Positions 61,191 through 64,000 of a DNA stretch of 64,000 bases are shown one piece after another; position 1 is the first letter of the stretch; each line of letters opens with the position of its first letter. The position numbers and the translations under genes were made by a program. The stretch comes from an uncultured Bacteroides sp. (GTDB taxonomy: Bacteria; Bacteroidota; Bacteroidia; Bacteroidales; Bacteroidaceae): assembly GCA_944321465.1 (NCBI GenBank), contig CALULL010000012.1, forward strand, positions 1 to 64,000, in the 5' to 3' direction. The notes under the pieces are model-generated. The model was not told the DNA's origin. It did no database searches and was given only the letters and a program-made list of their open reading frames with translations.

Positions 61191-62177
61191 ATGACATTTG
61201 CTAATATAGGATATTTGTTTTTGCTTTTGCTGCTTATACCATACATTGTGTGGTATGTGATGAAAGGACGTAAGGCCGATGCCTCATTGCAGGTTTCGGA
61301 CATGCAAGCCTATGCCAGCAAGGCAAGCAGTTATAAGAACTACCTGATACATGCTCCTTTCGTGCTGCGCGTAGTGGCTATTATAATGGTGATTTTGGTA
61401 TTGGCGCGTCCACAGACGACGGATAACTGGCAAAACAGCGAGATAGAAGGCATTGACATCATGTTGGCATTAGACGTATCCACCAGTATGTTGGCAGAAG
61501 ATTTGAAGCCCAATCGCTTGGAGGCTGCCAAGGAAGTCGCTGCGGAATTTGTCAACGGACGTCCTAACGACAACATCGGCATCACGCTGTTTGCAGGTGA
61601 GAGTTTCACCCAATGTCCGTTGACGGTAGACCATGCTGTCCTTCTCAATCTGATAAAGAACGTGCAGTGCGGGCTGATAGAAGATGGTACGGCTGTGGGT
61701 ATGGGTATTGCTAATGCGGTATCTCGGTTGAAAGACAGCAAGGCGAAATCGAAAGTCATCATTTTGCTGACTGATGGTACGAATAACCGTGGAGACATAT
61801 CCCCTTTGACGGCTGCAGAAATAGCCAAAAGTTTCGGTATTAGGGTTTACACCATTGGAGTGGGCACGAACGGAGTGGCTCCTTATCCTTATCCGATGGG
61901 GAATGGCACGGTGCGTTATGTGAACCTGCCTGTGGAAATCGACGAGAATACCTTGACACAGATTGCTGGCATAACGGATGGTAACTATTTCCGTGCTACG
62001 AGCAACTCCAAGCTGAAGGAGGTTTATGAGGAGATTGATAAGCTGGAGAAGACCAAGCTCAATGTGAAAGAGTTCAGCCGCCGCGAGGAGGAGTTCAGGG
62101 TTTTTGCCTTGGTGGCATTGATGTGTGTGTTGCTTGAAGTTCTGTTGCGCAATACGTTATTGAAGAAAATACCCTAA
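61191..62177 (+). CDS. batA: BatA, VWA-domain membrane protein
   Basis: The 328-residue protein has N-terminal membrane helices (residues about 5-25 and 55-75), a VWA domain with MIDAS DVSTSMLAED (DxSxS, about residues 93-102) and LTDGTNNRGDISP, and a C-terminal helix (about 303-322). In Bacteroides BatA is part of an inner-membrane complex supporting oxygen tolerance. It lies 42 bp after the preceding gene. Confidence 0.93.
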   Translation: MTFANIGYLFLLLLLIPYIVWYVMKGRKADASLQVSDMQAYASKASSYKNYLIHAPFVLRVVAIIMVILVLARPQTTDNWQNSEIEGIDIMLALDVSTSMLAEDLKPNRLEAAKEVAAEFVNGRPNDNIGITLFAGESFTQCPLTVDHAVLLNLIKNVQCGLIEDGTAVGMGIANAVSRLKDSKAKSKVIILLTDGTNNRGDISPLTAAEIAKSFGIRVYTIGVGTNGVAPYPYPMGNGTVRYVNLPVEIDENTLTQIAGITDGNYFRATSNSKLKEVYEEIDKLEKTKLNVKEFSRREEEFRVFALVALMCVLLEVLLRNTLLKKIP

Positions 62178-62195
62178 CTATAAATTTGATTGACA

Positions 62196-63227
62196 ATGTT
62201 CCGATTCGAAGAACCTGCATATTTGTATTTGCTCTTGCTCCTGCCGCTGTTGAGCGTGCTCTACTTGTACTCGAGTTATCGCAAGAGAAGAGCTTTGAAA
62301 GAGTTTGGTGACATGAGCCTGATGGCACCGCTGATGCCTGATGTATCCAAGTATCGTCCAGCAGTGAAGTTTACCCTAATGTGGTGTGTAGTGGGACTTT
62401 TTGCCTTCTTGTTGGCACGTCCGCAGTTCGGGGCTAAGCTGGACACTGTAAAAAGACAAGGTATCGAGGCCATCATAGCATTGGACATATCCAATTCGAT
62501 GCTTGCCCAGGATGTCCAGCCAAGTCGCTTGGAGAAGGCGAAACGGATAGTCTCGCAGTTGGTGGACAAGATGGAGAATGACAAGGTTGGAATGATTGTC
62601 TTCGCTGGAGACGCGTTTACCCAGTTGCCCATAACGAGCGATTACGTTTCGGCAAAGATGCTCTTGGAGTCCATCAGTCCTTCGCTCATATCAAGACAGG
62701 GTACAGCCATTGGGTCTGCCATCGATTTGGGCATGAACAGTTTTACCCCCCAAGAGGGAGTGGGGCGCACTATTATAGTCATTACCGATGGTGAAAATCA
62801 TGAACCCGGAGCTGTCGAAGCGGCAAAGGCCGCCTCGGAGAAAGGCATACGAGTTAATGTCCTGGGAGTAGGATTGCCCGACGGAGCACCTATCCCGGTG
62901 GAGGGAAGTAATGATTATCGTCGGGATCGCGACGGCAACGTTGTTATCACCCACCTTAACGAACAAATGTGTCAAGACATAGCTCAGGCGGGCAACGGCA
63001 TCTATGTTCGTGTGGACAATACCAATAACGCCCAAAAGAGCATCGAGCGCGAGATTGGCAAGATGGACAAGGCAGAGGTGGAGACCAAGGTCTATACCGA
63101 GTACAACGAGCAGTTTCAGGCTGTGGCTTGGATTATTCTGATTTTGTTGTTCCTTGAGATGCTTATCTTGGATCGGAAGAACCCTTTGTTCAGAGGTATT
63201 CATTTATTCTCTAACGGCAAAAAGTGA
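62196..63227 (+). CDS. batB: BatB, VWA-domain membrane protein
   Basis: The 343-residue paralogue of BatA has the same plan: two N-terminal helices (about 8-26 and 57-76), a VWA domain with DISNSMLAQDVQPSRLEKAK (about 94-113) and ITDGENHEPGAVEA, and a C-terminal helix (about 308-326). ATG 62196 (MFRFEEPAY) is chosen; a TTG 6 bp upstream is not needed. The 18-bp spacing from batA and 9-bp spacing to batC indicate tight cotranscription. Confidence 0.93.
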   Translation: MFRFEEPAYLYLLLLLPLLSVLYLYSSYRKRRALKEFGDMSLMAPLMPDVSKYRPAVKFTLMWCVVGLFAFLLARPQFGAKLDTVKRQGIEAIIALDISNSMLAQDVQPSRLEKAKRIVSQLVDKMENDKVGMIVFAGDAFTQLPITSDYVSAKMLLESISPSLISRQGTAIGSAIDLGMNSFTPQEGVGRTIIVITDGENHEPGAVEAAKAASEKGIRVNVLGVGLPDGAPIPVEGSNDYRRDRDGNVVITHLNEQMCQDIAQAGNGIYVRVDNTNNAQKSIEREIGKMDKAEVETKVYTEYNEQFQAVAWIILILLFLEMLILDRKNPLFRGIHLFSNGKK

Positions 63228-63236
63228 CTTATCGAT

Positions 63237-63944
63237 ATGTGTAGTAATAGAAGTATATGCTTGTGTCTGTTGTTGCTTGCTGGAGCAACGGCCTTTGCCC
63301 AAAAGGCAGAGCGGGATTACATACGAAAGGGGAACCGCAGTTATGCAGACAGCTCCTACGTCGATGCCGAAGTAAACTACCGGAAAGCACTGGAGGCAAA
63401 CCCCAAGTCGACAGTGGCAATGTTCAACTTAGGTAATACGCTTTTGCGGCAGACCAAAGTAAAAGAAGCCCTGCAGCAGTACGTCAGTGCTTCGCGGATA
63501 GAAAAGAACAAGTCCAGCCTCGGCCAGATATACCACAATATCGGGGTCGTTTTTCATTCCCAGCGAGACTACGCCAAGGCCGTGGAGGCTTACAAAGAGG
63601 CTTTGCGCAACAACCCTTCCGATGACGAGACCCGCTACAATTTGGCCTTGGCACAGAAACAGTTGAACGATCAACAACAGCAGCAACAACAACAGCAAGA
63701 CCAGCAACAAAAGCAGGAGCAACAGCAACAGCAAGAGCAACAGCAACAAGACCAGCAACAGCAGCAGGACCAGCAACAAGAACAGCAGCAAGGCTCCCAG
63801 CAACAACAAAAGGAGAACCAAATGTCGCGCGAGAACGCCGAGCAGCTGCTAAGGTCGGTAGTGCAGGACGAGAAAGACGTGCAGGACAAAGTGAAGCGTC
63901 AGCAGATGCAGCAGCAGGGCAGGCGACTGGAGAAAGATTGGTAA
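63237..63944 (+). CDS. batC: BatC, TPR protein with poly-glutamine tract
   Basis: The 235-residue protein has a signal peptide (residues 1-22, ending AFAQ). TPR units follow: AERDYIRKGNRSYADSSYVD..., EALEANPKSTVAMFNLGNTL and GQIYHNIGVVFHSQRDYAKA. Residues about 145-197 are almost all Gln with some Asp, Glu, Lys and Arg-free spacing. A charged helix ends the protein (RRLEKDW). TPRs should bind other Bat components. BatD would normally follow, but the window ends 56 bp later without a recognisable start. Confidence 0.9.
   Translation: MCSNRSICLCLLLLAGATAFAQKAERDYIRKGNRSYADSSYVDAEVNYRKALEANPKSTVAMFNLGNTLLRQTKVKEALQQYVSASRIEKNKSSLGQIYHNIGVVFHSQRDYAKAVEAYKEALRNNPSDDETRYNLALAQKQLNDQQQQQQQQQDQQQKQEQQQQQEQQQQDQQQQQDQQQEQQQGSQQQQKENQMSRENAEQLLRSVVQDEKDVQDKVKRQQMQQQGRRLEKDW
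63672..63812 (+). repeat. CAA/CAG trinucleotide-rich tract in batC
   Basis: About 140 bp of mostly CAA and CAG codons with scattered GAC, GAG and AAG codons encodes the poly-Gln segment. The mixture of CAA and CAG keeps the tract from being a perfect microsatellite, but it may still vary in length by slippage. Confidence 0.9.
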
Positions 63945-64000
63945 GGAAGCCGCTGCCCGGAACTCGTTCCCGGTACCTGTCTGCCAGCCATGAGTTGAAC

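Overview
The window looks like a chromosome segment of a member of the Bacteroidales, probably Bacteroidaceae-like, with unusually GC-rich DNA for that group. The evidence is the set of Bacteroidota gene types (TonB-dependent receptor with DUF4374 lipoprotein and PepSY membrane protein, Wzi capsule protein, Bat aerotolerance operon, DUF2023 beside flavodoxin) and many promoters that fit the Bacteroides -33 TTTG / -7 TAnnTTTG pattern. Shine-Dalgarno signals are weak throughout. The first ~2.2 kb is AT-richer and mobile-element-like; the rest is ordinary chromosome. I cannot name the species. || Layout: 1-1759 holds two IS982-type copies in the same orientation with an IS1595-type transposase remnant between them. 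1776-3710 holds a small membrane protein, a decayed flavodoxin-like lipoprotein, an intact flavodoxin and DUF2023. 4307-9500 is a short exopolysaccharide operon (GT4 glycosyltransferase, phosphoglycosyl transferase, Wzi, RfbC, Ugd). 9689-11327 has a 23-bp tandem array, an HU-like fragment and a 16-residue-repeat surface protein. 11356-18105 (minus strand) carries an acyl-CoA ligase, UxaC, a free-standing MetH-reactivation domain, PyrC and a DPM-type glycosyltransferase. 18436-25101 carries Mfd, a RelA-like (p)ppGpp synthetase and DgkA. 25077-30144 (minus) carries an MFS protein, PanB, a HAD hydrolase and a patatin-barrel protein. 30370-32536 holds an S41 protease and a SpoU methyltransferase. 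32864-37056 (minus) encodes a trimeric NADH-linked [FeFe] hydrogenase, followed by threonine aldolase. 38748-42155 holds a Fur-family regulator, a P1B ATPase and a PfkB kinase. 42145-47507 (minus) is a Xus-like siderophore/iron uptake operon. 48069-52123 (minus) holds a secreted endonuclease/phosphatase, a beta-helix lipoprotein and PepD. 52311-57877 holds a small membrane protein, an OmpH/Skp-like chaperone, glutamine synthetase, FtsY and RimO. 58102-63944 is the first part of a Bat operon (MoxR, DUF58, BatA, BatB, BatC). || The least conventional content is between the genes. A family of palindromic, MITE-like elements with termini CCCAAATCGGTCATTAGA occurs as two 129-bp copies, one 69-bp deletion form and one 35-bp minimal form, two of them with possible short target duplications. 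Six separate intergenic regions contain degenerate tandem arrays with a 22-bp period built on a GGCACAGGTGTGCC-like dyad; two lie in the presumed 5' leaders of mfd and of the fur-like gene. A perfect 9-1-9 palindrome covers the -33 element of the fur-like promoter and is a strong operator candidate. No tRNA, rRNA, CRISPR array, prophage or clear defence system was seen.
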